DNA of 64,000 nt from Microbacterium hatanonis (GCF_008017415.1 NZ_VRSV01000001.1:806001-870000), one strand, 5' to 3'. Positions 8,136-17,317 are shown, counted from the first letter of the stretch. Numbers and translations are program-made. The notes: a model not told the origin generated them from the letters alone.

Positions 8136-9041
8136 TCAGGACGCATCGGGCGAGGCGACGATCGCCGTTCCCCACGGGTCGGTGAAGCGCAGCGCGGCGC
8201 CGTCGTCACGGCGCTCGACCCCGGCGAACCGCAGGCGGTCGCCGAGCGCGTCGACGTCCTCGCGCGACGGCAGCGCGATTCGCACGTCGCCGAGCCCGAG
8301 GGAGGCGGCCCGGGGCCCCGCGCCCGCGCTCTGCCACGTGTTGATCCCGATGTGGTGGTGGTAGCCGCCCGCCGAGAGGAACATCGCCGACCCCATGTCG
8401 AACGTGACGTCGAACCCGAGGGCGTCGACGTAGAACCGTCGTGCGGCGGGGATGTCGCCGACCTGCAGATGCACGTGGCCGATCGCCGCCGAGGGGACGC
8501 GGTCGCCGGCGATCCGATCGGGTGCGTGCCACCGCTGGAGGAAGGCGTTCGGGTCGAGGGGGAGCGACCCCATCCGCACCGATCCGTCGCTCCCGTAACT
8601 CCATTGCTCGCGCGGCCGGTCGCGGTACAGCTCGAGTCCGTTGCCCTCGGGGTCGTGGAAGTAGAACGCCTCGCTCACCACGTGGTCGGCGCTCCCCTCG
8701 TACAAGTGCGCGGCGCGCTGAGCCATGGAGGCGAGGGACGCCGCGAGCCGGGTCTCATCCTGGAAGACGATCGCCGTGTGATAGAGCCCCGCGCCGCGAT
8801 CGTTCCGCCCGGGAAGGTCGGGGGAGTGGCGGAGCACCATGATCGGGAGCCCGCCTCTGCCCAGAGTGGTCGTCGGTCCCGCCTGATCGAGCACGTCGAG
8901 GGTCACCGCCTCGCGGTAGAACGTCGTCATCCCGTCGAGATCTCGGACGAGCAGCTCGACGGTGTCCATGCGCGCCGCGTCGGCCATCGCGCCCGGGGTC
9001 GGTGCCGGCGTTCCGAGCCACGTCGGTGCGGCGGGACTCAT
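8136..9041 (-). CDS. VOC-fold (glyoxalase/extradiol dioxygenase-like) protein with two modules
   Basis: 301 residues with two vicinal-oxygen-chelate modules. Module one (about 26-140) includes MDTVELLVRDLDGMTTFYREA, GLYHTAIVF and FHDPEGNGLELYRDRP. Module two (about 165-300) includes AIGHVHLQVGDIPAARRFYVDALGFDV, GYHHHIGINTW and FTDPWGTAIV. The layout is that of CatE-like ring-cleavage dioxygenases. The last metal-ligand position, usually an acidic residue after DPWG, reads TAIV here, so activity as a classic dioxygenase is uncertain. Fosfomycin/bleomycin-type and unknown VOC roles remain possible. A 9-bp inverted repeat (9052-9073) lies just ahead of the start. Confidence 0.78.
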   Translation of the reverse strand: MSPAAPTWLGTPAPTPGAMADAARMDTVELLVRDLDGMTTFYREAVTLDVLDQAGPTTTLGRGGLPIMVLRHSPDLPGRNDRGAGLYHTAIVFQDETRLAASLASMAQRAAHLYEGSADHVVSEAFYFHDPEGNGLELYRDRPREQWSYGSDGSVRMGSLPLDPNAFLQRWHAPDRIAGDRVPSAAIGHVHLQVGDIPAARRFYVDALGFDVTFDMGSAMFLSAGGYHHHIGINTWQSAGAGPRAASLGLGDVRIALPSREDVDALGDRLRFAGVERRDDGAALRFTDPWGTAIVASPDAS

Positions 9042-9051
9042 CGGTCGGTTC

Positions 9052-9073
9052 CGCGTCGTGGCGTCACGACGCG
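9052..9073. promoter_or_regulatory. Inverted repeat upstream of the VOC gene
   Basis: The arms CGCGTCGTG (9052-9060) and CACGACGCG (9065-9073) are a perfect 9-bp match around GCGT. It begins 11 nt upstream of the minus-strand start at 9041. It could be an operator or an mRNA hairpin near the start codon. Confidence 0.4.
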
Positions 9074-9140
9074 ACGCGTAGGAAGGACGGCGTTCCGGGT
9101 GGGGGTGCTCATGCGGTGATCCTCGTGCGAGATGGGCGGG

Positions 9141-9764
9141 TCAGTCGAACAGGGCGAAGCCGCTGGTCCACGAGGTCGTGCCCGCGGCGGCCAGGGTCAT
9201 CTGGAGGAACGCGAGGGCTTCGAGCTCTCGTGCGCGCTTGAGGGAACCCGCATCCGCGGCGCGGAGCCCCGCTCCGCGCACGAGGTCGGCGACGGCGTGC
9301 TTCGCCGAGTCGTCGTCGCCGGCGATGAGCACGGTCGTGGGCGCGGAGCCGACGGCTCCGGTGGCCAGGGTCGCCGCGAAGTTCGTGTTGAAGGCCTTGA
9401 CGACGCGCACGGCCGGCGTCGACGCCTGGAACTCCTGGGCCGCCGACGAATCGCCCGGCACGACGAGTCCGTCGAAGGTCGCCATGTCGACCGGGTTGGT
9501 CGCGTCGACCACGGTTCTGCCGTCCCAGGCGCCCGCGTACGTCGAGAGCACCTCCGGTACGGCGCTGTAAGGCACCGCGAGCACGACGATGTCACCGGTG
9601 GCCGCGTCGCCGATCCGCCCTGTGGCCGCACCGACGGATGCGGCGAAGTCCGACACCTTCGCGGGGTCGCGTACGAGCAGCTGCACGGTCGCTCCCGCTT
9701 TGGCCGCCAGCGCCGCCACCGCGCCGCCGAGGTTCCCCGCTCCGATAACCGTCACTGCAGCCAT
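9141..9764 (-). CDS. NADPH:F420 oxidoreductase-type dinucleotide-binding protein
   Basis: 207 residues from the ATG at 9764, which follows GAGGGG at good spacing. A longer frame would start inside the operator region. The Rossmann fold opens with AAVTVIGAGNLGGAVAALAAKAG (GxGxxG-type loop for NADP). It continues with the family motifs VVLAVPYSAVPEVL, DATNPVD and RVVKAFNTNFA, typical of the F420-dependent NADP oxidoreductase family (PF03807) and related YwnA/NAD-binding regulators. True F420 use is not certain, since many members use only NAD(P)H. It is divergent from a MarR regulator across a shared 96-nt control region. Confidence 0.8.
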   Translation of the reverse strand: MAAVTVIGAGNLGGAVAALAAKAGATVQLLVRDPAKVSDFAASVGAATGRIGDAATGDIVVLAVPYSAVPEVLSTYAGAWDGRTVVDATNPVDMATFDGLVVPGDSSAAQEFQASTPAVRVVKAFNTNFAATLATGAVGSAPTTVLIAGDDDSAKHAVADLVRGAGLRAADAGSLKRARELEALAFLQMTLAAAGTTSWTSGFALFD

Positions 9765-9785
9765 GATCTTCGACCCCTCATTTGA

Positions 9786-9840
9786 TTGTCGCGAAAAGTA
9801 TTTGCGATGCAGGTCTATCACAGTTTACTTTTCGCTACAA
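9786..9840. promoter_or_regulatory. Paired inverted operator half-sites in the reductase/MarR intergenic region
   Basis: The arm at 9786-9800 (TTGTCGCGAAAAGTA) and the arm at 9826-9840 (TACTTTTCGCTACAA) are reverse complements at 14 of 15 positions, with centres 40 nt apart. One arm lies close to each divergent gene. The right arm sits where the MarR gene's -35 would be. This is a strong candidate binding site for the adjacent MarR protein. Confidence 0.7.
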
Positions 9841-9847
9841 CCAAAGC

Positions 9848-9853
9848 TACGAT
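9848..9853 (+). promoter_or_regulatory. -10 box (leaderless) of the marR gene
   Basis: TACGAT is followed by 7 nt and then ATG at 9861. There is no Shine-Dalgarno before this ATG. Confidence 0.45.
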
Positions 9854-9860
9854 TCAGACC

Positions 9861-10364
9861 ATGGAGTTCCGAGTGCCGCGGATGAACGAGCGCGAGTCGC
9901 GCGCCTGGCGCGGGCTGATCGCCGTGACTCAGCTCCTGCCCGCCGCCCTCGACGCGCGATTGCAGCGCGACGCGCAGCTCACCCATTTCGAGTTCGGTGT
10001 CCTCACGATCCTCCACACGATGCGTGGACCGGCGATGCGCATGACCGAACTGGCCGAAGCGACGAACGCCACCCTGCCGCGGCTGTCGAACGTGTGCTCC
10101 CGTCTCGAGAAGAGGGGACTGATCGAGCGGTCGCCCTGTGCGGACGACCGCAGGGCCACCAACGTCGGCCTCACGACCGCGGGGCGCCGCGCCCTCATCC
10201 ACTCGATTCCCGACCACATCGCCACGGTCCGCTCGGTGGTCGTCGACGCACTCAGCGAGGAGCAGCTCGACGCGCTCGCCGACATCACCGACACGATCAT
10301 CGAAAGACTCGCCTCGCTCGACGATGCGGCGCCGCCGCCGGCTGCTTCACGGACGGCGCGCTGA
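9861..10364 (+). CDS. MarR-family transcriptional regulator
   Basis: A 167-residue dimeric winged-helix repressor. The helical N-terminus is [23 protein letters not shown]. The wHTH runs from about 45 to 110 and includes [52 protein letters not shown], with the DDRR wing typical of MarR. I took the ATG at 9861 because it follows a -10 box by 7 nt and because a longer frame would overlap the operator. It probably represses itself and the divergent F420-type reductase through the paired repeat at 9786-9840. The ligand is unknown. Redox or phenolic signals are common for such pairs, which is inference. Confidence 0.88.
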   Translation: MEFRVPRMNERESRAWRGLIAVTQLLPAALDARLQRDAQLTHFEFGVLTILHTMRGPAMRMTELAEATNATLPRLSNVCSRLEKRGLIERSPCADDRRATNVGLTTAGRRALIHSIPDHIATVRSVVVDALSEEQLDALADITDTIIERLASLDDAAPPPAASRTAR

Positions 10365-10384
10365 GCGCAGCATCCGCCCGTCGG

Positions 10385-10390
10385 TAGACT
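10385..10390 (+). promoter_or_regulatory. -10 box (leaderless) of pheS
   Basis: TAGACT is followed by 8 nt and then GTG at 10399. No Shine-Dalgarno and no room for a leader peptide, so pheST is not controlled by a Phe leader here. Confidence 0.45.
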
Positions 10391-10398
10391 CGTCTCTC

Positions 10399-11439
10399 GT
10401 GTCCGATGCCCCCGAGATCACCCCTGAAGCGGTAGCCGCCGCGGTCGATGCCGCCCTGGCTGCCATTGCCGCCGCGACCACCACCGCCGACCTCAAGGCC
10501 GCGCGTGCGGCGCACACCGCGGAAGGCTCGCCCCTGGCGCGGCTGAACGCGGGGCTTCGCCAGGTCGCCCCCGAGAACAAAGCCGAGTTCGGCAAGCTCG
10601 TCGGGCAGGCCCGCGGCCGCGTGACCCAGGCGCTCGCTGCCCGGGAGGGCGAGCTCGCCGAGGCCGAGACCGCCGCGAAGCTCGAGTCCGAGCGCGTCGA
10701 CATCACCGCCCTGCCCCGCCGCGCGCGCGTGGGTGCGCGGCATCCGATCTCGCTCCTGCAGGAGCAGATCTCGGACATCTTCGTCGGCATGGGATGGGAG
10801 ATCGCCGAAGGGCCCGAGCTCGAGCACGAGTGGTTCAACTTCGACGCGCTCAACTTCGACGTCGACCACCCGGCGCGTCAGATGCAGGACACGTTCTTCG
10901 TCGACCCGGTCGACCGCCACCTCGTCATGCGCACGCACACGTCGCCGGTGCAGGTGCGCTCGATGCTCGAGCGCGATCTGCCCATCTACGTGCTGTGCCC
11001 CGGGCGGGTCTACCGCACCGACGAGTTCGACGCCACCCACCTGCCCGTGTTCACCCAGTTCGAAGGACTCGTCGTCGACAAGGGCATCACGATGGCGAAC
11101 CTCAAGGGCACCCTCGATCATGCCGCCCGCGTGCTCTTCGGACCCGAGGCGAAGACCCGGTTCCGTGCGAACTTCTTCCCCTTCACCGAACCGAGCGCCG
11201 AGCTCGACCTGTGGCACCCGACCTTCAAGGGCGGAGCGCGCTGGATCGAGTGGGGCGGCTGCGGGATGGTCAACCCGAACGTTCTGCGCGCGGCCGGCAT
11301 CGACCCGGAGGTGTACTCCGGTTTCGCGTTCGGAATGGGGATCGAGCGGACGCTGATGTTCCGCAGCGACGTGCAAGACATGCGCGACATGGCCGAGGGC
11401 GATGTGCGCTTCAGCGAACAGTTCGGAATGGTGGTCTGA
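10399..11439 (+). CDS. pheS: Phenylalanyl-tRNA synthetase alpha subunit
   Basis: 346 residues, class II synthetase catalytic subunit. The N-terminal coiled-coil (about 1-100) is Ala/Arg-rich and binds tRNA-Phe. The catalytic core begins at [24 protein letters not shown]. Class II motif 2 lies around [30 protein letters not shown] sequence (here [21 protein letters not shown]), and motif 3 is [14 protein letters not shown]. The GTG at 10399 gives the usual length. The stop overlaps the pheT ATG by one base (TGATG), so the alpha and beta subunits are translationally coupled and assemble as (alpha-beta)2. Confidence 0.96.
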   Translation: MSDAPEITPEAVAAAVDAALAAIAAATTTADLKAARAAHTAEGSPLARLNAGLRQVAPENKAEFGKLVGQARGRVTQALAAREGELAEAETAAKLESERVDITALPRRARVGARHPISLLQEQISDIFVGMGWEIAEGPELEHEWFNFDALNFDVDHPARQMQDTFFVDPVDRHLVMRTHTSPVQVRSMLERDLPIYVLCPGRVYRTDEFDATHLPVFTQFEGLVVDKGITMANLKGTLDHAARVLFGPEAKTRFRANFFPFTEPSAELDLWHPTFKGGARWIEWGGCGMVNPNVLRAAGIDPEVYSGFAFGMGIERTLMFRSDVQDMRDMAEGDVRFSEQFGMVV

Positions 11440-13943
11440 TGCGCGTCCCGCTCTCCTGGTTGCGCGAGTTCGTCGACGTCGCCCCCGAGGCCACGCCCGA
11501 AGACGTGCTCGCCTCGCTCGTGCGCGTCGGTTTCGAAGAGGAGGACGTCCACGGGTTCGAGCTGAAGGGTCCGATCGTCGTCGGCGAGGTGCTCGAGTTC
11601 GTCGAGGAGCCGCAGTCCAACGGCAAGACGATCCGCTGGTGCCAGGTCGACGTCGGAGAGGACTCCCCGCGAGGGGTCGTCTGCGGCGCGGGCAACTTCT
11701 TCCCCGGCGACAAGGTCGTCGTGACCCTGCCGGGCTCCGTGCTGCCGGGTCCGTTCCCGATCGCTGCGCGCAAGACCTACGGGCACGTCTCGGACGGCAT
11801 GATCGCCTCGGCGAAGGAGCTCGGGCTCGGCCAGGAGCACTCCGGCATCCTGCGTCTGGTCGAACTCGGCATCGACGCGCCCGCCGGCACCGACGCAATC
11901 GCGCTCCTCGGACTCGACGACGTCGCGGTGGAGATCAACGTCACCCCCGACCGCGGCTACGCGCTGTCGCTGCGCGGCGTGGCGCGGGAGTACTCGCACG
12001 CCACGGGAGCCGCTTTCCGCGATCCCGGAGCGGGACACGCGGATGCGGCGGCCCGCACCCCGTCCGGATTCTCGATCGTCGTCGACGACCGCCTCCCCAT
12101 CCGGGGCCGGGTGGGCGCGACGGAGTTCGTCGCGCGCATCGTGCGCGACGTGGATGCGACACGGCCCACCCCGGCGTGGATGATCGCGCGGCTCTCGCTC
12201 GCGGGCATCCGCTCGCTCGGCGTACTCATCGACATCACCAACTACGTGATGCTCGAGCTCGGCCAGCCGATCCACGGCTACGACCTCGACGCGCTCACCG
12301 GCGGCATCACGGTGCGTCGCGCGGAGCCGGGGGAGAAGCTCGAGACCCTCGACGGTCAGGTGCGCACGCTCCACCCCGAAGACCTCCTGATCACCGACGA
12401 GTCGGGGCCCATCGGCCTGGCCGGGGTGATGGGCGGCGGTCCGACGGAGATGGGCGACGCGACCCGCAACGTGCTCATCGAAGCAGCCACCTTCGACACG
12501 GTCTCGATCGCGCGCACCGCTCGCCGTCACAAGCTGCCGTCCGAAGCATCCCGTCGTTTCGAACGCGGCGTCGACCCGCTCGTACCGTTCGTCGCCGCCG
12601 AACGCGTCGCCGAACTCATGGTGCAGCTCGCCGGCGGCACGCTCGACACCGAACTCGGCGGATCGCTGTCGGCGACCTACGAGCGCGCAGCGATCGCCCT
12701 GCCGCGGGGCTTCGTCTCGGGTCTCATCGGCGTCGACTACACCGACGAGCAGATCGCCGCGGCCCTGCGTCTCGTCGGCTGCGACGTCGACACCTCCGTC
12801 GAACCGTGGGCCGTCGTGCCGCCGTCGTGGCGTCCCGATGTGACCGACAAGTGGACGCTCGCCGAGGAGGTGGCGCGCATCGAAGGGTACGACCTCATCC
12901 CGTCGGTCCTGCCCGTGCCGCCCTCGGGCCGTGGCCTCACCACCGCGCAGCAGGGTCGTCGCCGGGTCTCGAACGCGCTGGCGGCCGCGGGCTACGTCGA
13001 GACGCCGTCGTTCCCCTTCACGACCGAGGAGCAGAACGACCTGCACGGCTCGCCCAGCGGCGAGCACCTCCCGAGCGTCAAGATGGCGAACCCGCTCGAC
13101 GGGCAGGCGCCGTTCCTGCGCCGGTCGCTCATACCCGCACTGCTGCAGGCGGCGCATCGCAACGTCGCCCGTGGCCTGACCGACCTCGCGGTCTTCGAGA
13201 CCGGTGCGGTGTTCCTCCCCGAGCCCGGCGTGACGTACGGCACCGACACGGTGCCGCCGCTGGGCGTGCGTCCGGACGCGGCGACCCTCGTCGCGCTCGA
13301 CGCATCCATTCCTCCGCAGCGCCGTCACGTCGCCGTGCTCCTCACGGGTCCGATCGTCGACAAGCAGCCCGGTCAGCCGGCCGTCACGGCCGGGCTCGCC
13401 GACGCGATCGACGCCGTGCGGATCATCGCCGGTGCTGCGGGCGTCGAGATCGGGCTGGCGCAGACCACCCGGGCGGCGCTTCACCCGGGTCGCGCGGGCG
13501 TGGTCACGGTGGGCGCGACCGAGGTCGGCTACGTCGGCGAGCTGCTGCCCGCCGTGTCGGAGGCCGCCGACCTCCCCGGTCGCGTCGTCGTCGCCGAGCT
13601 CGACCTCGACCTGCTCCTGACGCTCGGCGGAGACCGCGTCGTCGCCGCATCGCTCTCGGGGTTCCCCGCCGCGACGCAGGACGTGTCGCTCGTCGTCGAC
13701 GCGAGCCTTCCCGCGGGCGACGTGCGCGCCGCGCTGGTGGACGGTGCCGGCGGCCTGCTCGAGTCGCTCCGCCTGGTCGACGACTACCGCGGCCAGGGCC
13801 TCCCCGACGGCAGCAAGAGCCTCACGTTCGCGCTGCGGTTCCGCGCGCCCGACCGCACCCTCACCGCCGCCGAGGCGTCGGAGGCGCGTCTGGCGGGCGT
13901 GGCCGTCGCCGCCGAGCGCTTCGGCGCGACGCTGCGGGAATAG
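11439..13943 (+). CDS. pheT: Phenylalanyl-tRNA synthetase beta subunit
   Basis: 834 residues, the expected size. It begins [14 protein letters not shown]. An EMAP/OB-type tRNA-binding domain spans about 40-155 (VVGEVLEFVEEP, CGAGNFFPGDKVVV). The B3/4 editing domain includes RPTPAWMIARLSLAGIRSLGVLIDITNYVMLELGQPIH. The B5 domain and a class II-like core (KWTLAEEVARIEGYDLIPS, RRSLIPALLQAAHRNVARG) follow, with a C-terminal ferredoxin-fold anticodon-binding domain (SGFPAATQDVSLVVD). The beta subunit binds tRNA-Phe and hydrolyses mischarged Tyr-tRNA. It is cotranscribed with pheS. A hairpin at 13970-14008 may end the transcript. Confidence 0.96.
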   Translation: MRVPLSWLREFVDVAPEATPEDVLASLVRVGFEEEDVHGFELKGPIVVGEVLEFVEEPQSNGKTIRWCQVDVGEDSPRGVVCGAGNFFPGDKVVVTLPGSVLPGPFPIAARKTYGHVSDGMIASAKELGLGQEHSGILRLVELGIDAPAGTDAIALLGLDDVAVEINVTPDRGYALSLRGVAREYSHATGAAFRDPGAGHADAAARTPSGFSIVVDDRLPIRGRVGATEFVARIVRDVDATRPTPAWMIARLSLAGIRSLGVLIDITNYVMLELGQPIHGYDLDALTGGITVRRAEPGEKLETLDGQVRTLHPEDLLITDESGPIGLAGVMGGGPTEMGDATRNVLIEAATFDTVSIARTARRHKLPSEASRRFERGVDPLVPFVAAERVAELMVQLAGGTLDTELGGSLSATYERAAIALPRGFVSGLIGVDYTDEQIAAALRLVGCDVDTSVEPWAVVPPSWRPDVTDKWTLAEEVARIEGYDLIPSVLPVPPSGRGLTTAQQGRRRVSNALAAAGYVETPSFPFTTEEQNDLHGSPSGEHLPSVKMANPLDGQAPFLRRSLIPALLQAAHRNVARGLTDLAVFETGAVFLPEPGVTYGTDTVPPLGVRPDAATLVALDASIPPQRRHVAVLLTGPIVDKQPGQPAVTAGLADAIDAVRIIAGAAGVEIGLAQTTRAALHPGRAGVVTVGATEVGYVGELLPAVSEAADLPGRVVVAELDLDLLLTLGGDRVVAASLSGFPAATQDVSLVVDASLPAGDVRAALVDGAGGLLESLRLVDDYRGQGLPDGSKSLTFALRFRAPDRTLTAAEASEARLAGVAVAAERFGATLRE

Positions 13944-13969
13944 CATCCGCTCTCGGTGAGACCCGGTTT

Positions 13970-14008
13970 TCGGCCGAGACGCCCCGCCTGGCGCGGTGTC
14001 TCGGCCGA
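13970..14008 (+). terminator. Inverted repeat after pheT, possible terminator
   Basis: TCGGCCGAGAC (13970-13980) and GTCTCGGCCGA (13998-14008) are perfect 11-bp arms. The stem can extend inward by three pairs, including one G-U. No T-tract follows. A related palindrome sits after der (50644-50711), and the two share CGAGACG and GCCCCG segments. Confidence 0.5.
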
Positions 14009-14041
14009 CAGGGGTGTCTCGGGGCGGCGCGGCGCGCGGAT

Positions 14042-14071
14042 TTGCGGATGCTGCGCACCCGCGGCTATCGT
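14042..14071 (+). promoter_or_regulatory. Predicted promoter of the arg operon leader
   Basis: A -35-like TTGCGG (14042-14047), an 18-nt spacer and a -10 TATCGT (14066-14071) are followed by 6 nt and then an ATG at 14078. The spacing predicts a transcript that begins at the first base of a 20-codon ORF. Confidence 0.45.
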
Positions 14072-14077
14072 CGGGAC

Positions 14078-14140
14078 ATGCTTTCCGCCGCCTCCGCCGT
14101 CTCAGGCGTCGTGGGCGAGCGCCGCGGCCGCCGACTCTAG
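14078..14140 (+). CDS. Candidate leaderless Arg-rich leader peptide of the arginine operon
   Basis: A 20-codon ORF reads MLSAASAVSGVVGERRGRRL and then TAG. Four of the last six residues are arginine (CGC CGC GGC CGC CGA). The start codon sits exactly where a leaderless transcript from the promoter at 14042-14071 would begin. The ORF ends 77 nt before argC, the first gene of arginine synthesis. It is too short for homology-based calls. Arg codons are also frequent by chance at this GC content, so the call rests on the combination of promoter spacing, Arg run, position and the RNA pairings at 14140-14194. Function as an arginine-sensing leader is inference. Confidence 0.42.
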   Translation: MLSAASAVSGVVGERRGRRL

Positions 14141-14194
14141 GCGACCCCGCTTCCCGCCGTCGTGCGGCACGGGCGTCGCCGTCTTTGGCCCGTG
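14140..14194 (+). promoter_or_regulatory. Candidate attenuator with mutually exclusive hairpins before argC
   Basis: Pairing 1: GGCGAC (14140-14145) with GTCGCC (14175-14180), enclosing an inner hairpin CCCGCCG/CGG..CGGG (14153-14173), followed by GTCTTTG. Pairing 2: CACGGGC (14168-14174) with GCCCGTG (14188-14194). The two share bases and cannot form together. A ribosome stalled on the Arg codons at 14120-14134 would cover GGCGAC and favour pairing 2. There is no long T-tract, so the effect could be on Rho access or translation rather than intrinsic termination. Confidence 0.35.
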
Positions 14195-14217
14195 ACCCCA
14201 GACAATAAGGTGGAAGC

Positions 14218-15264
14218 ATGACCTATTCGGTCGCCGTATCCGGCGCATCCGGCTATGCCGGCGGCGAGATCCTGCGCCTGCTCGCCGCGCACCCCGACAT
14301 CGAGATCCGCACCGTCACGGCGCACTCGAACGCCGGCCAGCCGCTCGTTCGTCACCAGCCGCACCTGCGCTCCCTCTCGCACCTGACGCTGCAGGACACC
14401 ACGCCCGAGGTGCTCGCCGGCCACGACATCGTCGTGCTCGCGCTCCCGCACGGGCAGTCGGGGCAGTACACCGATGCGCTGGCCGACACCCCGATCGTGA
14501 TCGACGCGGGCGCCGACCACCGCCTCACCGACGCGTCGGCCTGGGCGCAGTTCTACGGCGGCGACTTCCACGCCCCGTGGACGTACGGCGTGCCCGAACT
14601 GGTCGTCGACGGCGCCAAGCAGCGCGAACTGCTCGCGGGTGCGACGCGGATCGCCGCGCCCGGATGCAATGCCTCCACGGTCGCCCTGAGCCTCGCGCCG
14701 GGCGTGGCCGCGGGAGTGATCGATCCGTCCGACATCGTCACGGTGCTCGCCGTCGGTCCGTCGGGGGCGGGCAAGAGCCTCAAGACCAACCTCCTCGCCA
14801 GCGAGATCCTCGGCTCGGCGAACCCTTATGCCGTCGGCGGCTCCCATCGGCACATCCCCGAGATCCGGCAGGCGCTCGTCGGCGCCGGCGCTGTCGGCGA
14901 TGTGCGCATCTCCTTCACGCCCGTGCTCGTGCCGATGGCGCGGGGCATCCTCGCGACGAGCACCGCACCGATCGCCCCGGGCGTCTCCGACGCGCAGATC
15001 CGCGAGGCCTGGGCCGATGCGTACGCCGGCGAGGCCTTCGTCCAGCTGCTCGACGAGGGCGAGTTCCCCCGGACGGCCGACGTGCTGGGTGCGAACACCG
15101 CTCTTCTCGGCCTCGCGATCGACCGGGCGGCGAACCGCGTGGTCGTCGTCGCCGCGGTCGACAACCTCGTCAAAGGCACCGCCGGCGCCGCCGTGCAGTC
15201 CCTCAACATCGCGCTCGGTCTTCCCGAAGACCGCGCCCTCACCGTGAACGGAGTCGCCCCGTGA
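14218..15264 (+). CDS. argC: N-acetyl-gamma-glutamyl-phosphate reductase
   Basis: 348 residues. It reduces N-acetylglutamyl-phosphate to the semialdehyde with NADPH (third step of arginine synthesis). The NADP-binding start is [25 protein letters not shown]. The active-site cysteine lies in [17 protein letters not shown]. The substrate segment [37 protein letters not shown] is typical. The ATG follows AAGGTGG. It is the first gene of argCJBDF. The stop overlaps the argJ start (GTGA). Confidence 0.96.
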   Translation: MTYSVAVSGASGYAGGEILRLLAAHPDIEIRTVTAHSNAGQPLVRHQPHLRSLSHLTLQDTTPEVLAGHDIVVLALPHGQSGQYTDALADTPIVIDAGADHRLTDASAWAQFYGGDFHAPWTYGVPELVVDGAKQRELLAGATRIAAPGCNASTVALSLAPGVAAGVIDPSDIVTVLAVGPSGAGKSLKTNLLASEILGSANPYAVGGSHRHIPEIRQALVGAGAVGDVRISFTPVLVPMARGILATSTAPIAPGVSDAQIREAWADAYAGEAFVQLLDEGEFPRTADVLGANTALLGLAIDRAANRVVVVAAVDNLVKGTAGAAVQSLNIALGLPEDRALTVNGVAP

Positions 15265-16418
15265 GCGTGACCGCCCCCGCAGGATTCGACGCGGCCGGAG
15301 TGGCCGTCGGCCTCAAATCGTCGGGAAAGCGCGACGTCGCCCTCGTTGTCAACCGCGGACCGCTCAAGGTCGGCGCCGCGGTCTTCACCTCCAACCGGGC
15401 GAAGGCGAACCCCATCCTGTGGTCGGAACAGGTCATCCGCGACGGTGTCGTGGAGGCCATCGTGCTCAACTCCGGCGGGGCCAACTGCTTCACGGGGGCG
15501 TTCGGCTTCCAGACCACGCACCTCACGGCCGAACGGGTGGGCGAACTGCTCGAGGTGGGCGCAGGCGATGTGCTCGTCTGCTCGACAGGACTCATCGGCA
15601 CCGGCGACGAGGTCTTCCGTGCCAAGGTGCTCGAGGGCGTCGCCCAGAGCGTCGCGGCGCTCGACGCCGAGAGCGGGCAGGCCGCCGCCGAGGCGATCAT
15701 GACGACCGACTCGGTGTCGAAGACCGTCGTGCGCAGCGAGGACGGGTGGACGATCGGCGGTATGGCGAAGGGTGCCGGGATGCTGGCGCCGGGCCTGGCC
15801 ACGATGCTGGTCGTGCTGACGACCGATGCCGTGCTCGACGCGGCCGACGCCGACGCGCACCTGCGTGCCGCCACCCGGGTGAGCTTCGACCGGCTCGACT
15901 CCGACGGCTGCATGTCGACGAACGACCAGGTCACCCTGCTCGCGAGCGGGGCCTCGGGCGTCGTCCCCGACCCCGATGCCTTCCGGCGCGCGCTGACCGA
16001 GGTCTGCCTCGACCTGGCCGTGCAGCTGCAGGCCGACGCCGAGGGCGCGAGCCACAGCATCCGGATCACCGTCGTCCACGCGGCCACCGAAGACGAGGCC
16101 GTCGAGGTGGCGCGCTCCGTCGCGCGCAACAACCTCTTCAAAGCCGCGATCTTCGGCAACGACCCCAACTGGGGCCGGGTGCTGGCCGCGATCGGCACGA
16201 CGCAGGCGCAGTTCGACCCCTACGCGGTCGACGTCGAGATGAACGGGGTGCGCGTGTGCTCGAACGGCGGGCCCGACCGGCCCCGCGAGGAGGTCGACCT
16301 GACGCCTCGCGAGACGGAGGTCGTCATCGACCTCAAGGTCGGCGACGCCACCGCGACGATCTACACGAACGACCTCACGCACGACTACGTCCACGAGAAC
16401 AGCGCCTACTCCTCATGA
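15261..16418 (+). CDS. argJ: Glutamate N-acetyltransferase / amino-acid acetyltransferase
   Basis: 385 residues. ArgJ recycles the acetyl group from N-acetylornithine to glutamate and in many bacteria also uses acetyl-CoA. The precursor cleaves itself within [13 protein letters not shown], before the nucleophile T181. Other family marks are [15 protein letters not shown] and the C-terminal [26 protein letters not shown]. The GTG at 15261 overlaps the argC stop. The presence of argJ makes this the cyclic (acetyl-recycling) arginine pathway. It overlaps argB by 4 nt. Confidence 0.96.
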   Translation: MSVTAPAGFDAAGVAVGLKSSGKRDVALVVNRGPLKVGAAVFTSNRAKANPILWSEQVIRDGVVEAIVLNSGGANCFTGAFGFQTTHLTAERVGELLEVGAGDVLVCSTGLIGTGDEVFRAKVLEGVAQSVAALDAESGQAAAEAIMTTDSVSKTVVRSEDGWTIGGMAKGAGMLAPGLATMLVVLTTDAVLDAADADAHLRAATRVSFDRLDSDGCMSTNDQVTLLASGASGVVPDPDAFRRALTEVCLDLAVQLQADAEGASHSIRITVVHAATEDEAVEVARSVARNNLFKAAIFGNDPNWGRVLAAIGTTQAQFDPYAVDVEMNGVRVCSNGGPDRPREEVDLTPRETEVVIDLKVGDATATIYTNDLTHDYVHENSAYSS

Positions 16419-17317
16419 GCGACATCGACCTGCAAGACACCGATCCCGCGACCGCCAGTGCGCGGGCGGCCACCATGGTGGAGTCGCTGCCCTGGCTGCA
16501 GAAGTTCCGCGACCAGATCGTCGTGGTCAAGTACGGCGGGAACGCGATGGTCAGCGACGAGCTGCAAGACGCCTTCGCGGCAGACATCGCCTACCTCCGC
16601 TACGTCGGCGTGAAGCCCGTCGTCGTGCACGGCGGTGGTCCTCAGATCTCGTCCATGCTCGACCGGCTGGCCATCCCGAGCGAGTTCAAGGGCGGCTACC
16701 GCGTCACCTCGACCGAGGCGATCAGCGTCGTGCGCATGGTGCTCACCGGGCAGATCAATCCCCAGCTCGTCGCGAAGATCAATGCGCACGGGCCCCTCGC
16801 AACGGGGCTCAGCGGCGAGGACGCCGGACTCTTCGGCGGTCGGCGCCGCGGTGTCACCGTCGAAGGCGTCGAGCACGACCTCGGACGAGTGGGCGACGTC
16901 GTGTCGGTCGACCCGCGCCCCGTGCTCGACCACCTCGACGCGGGCCGCATCCCGGTCGTCTCGAGCATCGCCCCCGACCTGGATCACCCGGGTCACTCGC
17001 TCAACGTGAACGCGGATGCGGCGGCCGCGGCGCTCGCCGTGGCGCTCGGCGCGACGAAGCTCGTCGTGCTCACCGACGTCGCGGGCCTGTACGCCGACTG
17101 GCCGAACCGGGAGTCGCTGGTCTCGCACCTGGATTCGACCGAACTGCGCGCGATGCTGCCGCGGCTCGAGTCGGGCATGATCCCGAAGATGCAGGCGTGC
17201 CTCGACGCCGTCGACGGCGGTGTGCCGACGGCCGCCATCGTCGATGGACGCGTGCCGCACTCGGTGCTCGTCGAACTGTTCACCAGCAAGGGAATCGGAA
17301 CGGAGGTCGTCGCATGA
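16415..17317 (+). CDS. argB: Acetylglutamate kinase
   Basis: 300 residues, amino-acid-kinase fold. It phosphorylates N-acetylglutamate, the usual feedback-controlled step. [10 protein letters not shown] (36-45) is the nucleotide/phosphate loop, [11 protein letters not shown] the second glycine loop, and the C-terminal part is [31 protein letters not shown]. The N-terminal helix before the kinase domain (residues 10-30), seen in arginine-sensitive hexameric forms, is present, which suggests feedback inhibition by arginine (inference). The ATG at 16415 overlaps the argJ stop, and its own stop overlaps argD. Confidence 0.96.
   Translation: MSDIDLQDTDPATASARAATMVESLPWLQKFRDQIVVVKYGGNAMVSDELQDAFAADIAYLRYVGVKPVVVHGGGPQISSMLDRLAIPSEFKGGYRVTSTEAISVVRMVLTGQINPQLVAKINAHGPLATGLSGEDAGLFGGRRRGVTVEGVEHDLGRVGDVVSVDPRPVLDHLDAGRIPVVSSIAPDLDHPGHSLNVNADAAAAALAVALGATKLVVLTDVAGLYADWPNRESLVSHLDSTELRAMLPRLESGMIPKMQACLDAVDGGVPTAAIVDGRVPHSVLVELFTSKGIGTEVVA

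Noticed and set aside
11118..14219. A 1033-codon minus-strand open frame opposite pheST
   Set aside because: Same reason. It runs across two real genes and an intergenic region without any recognisable domain.
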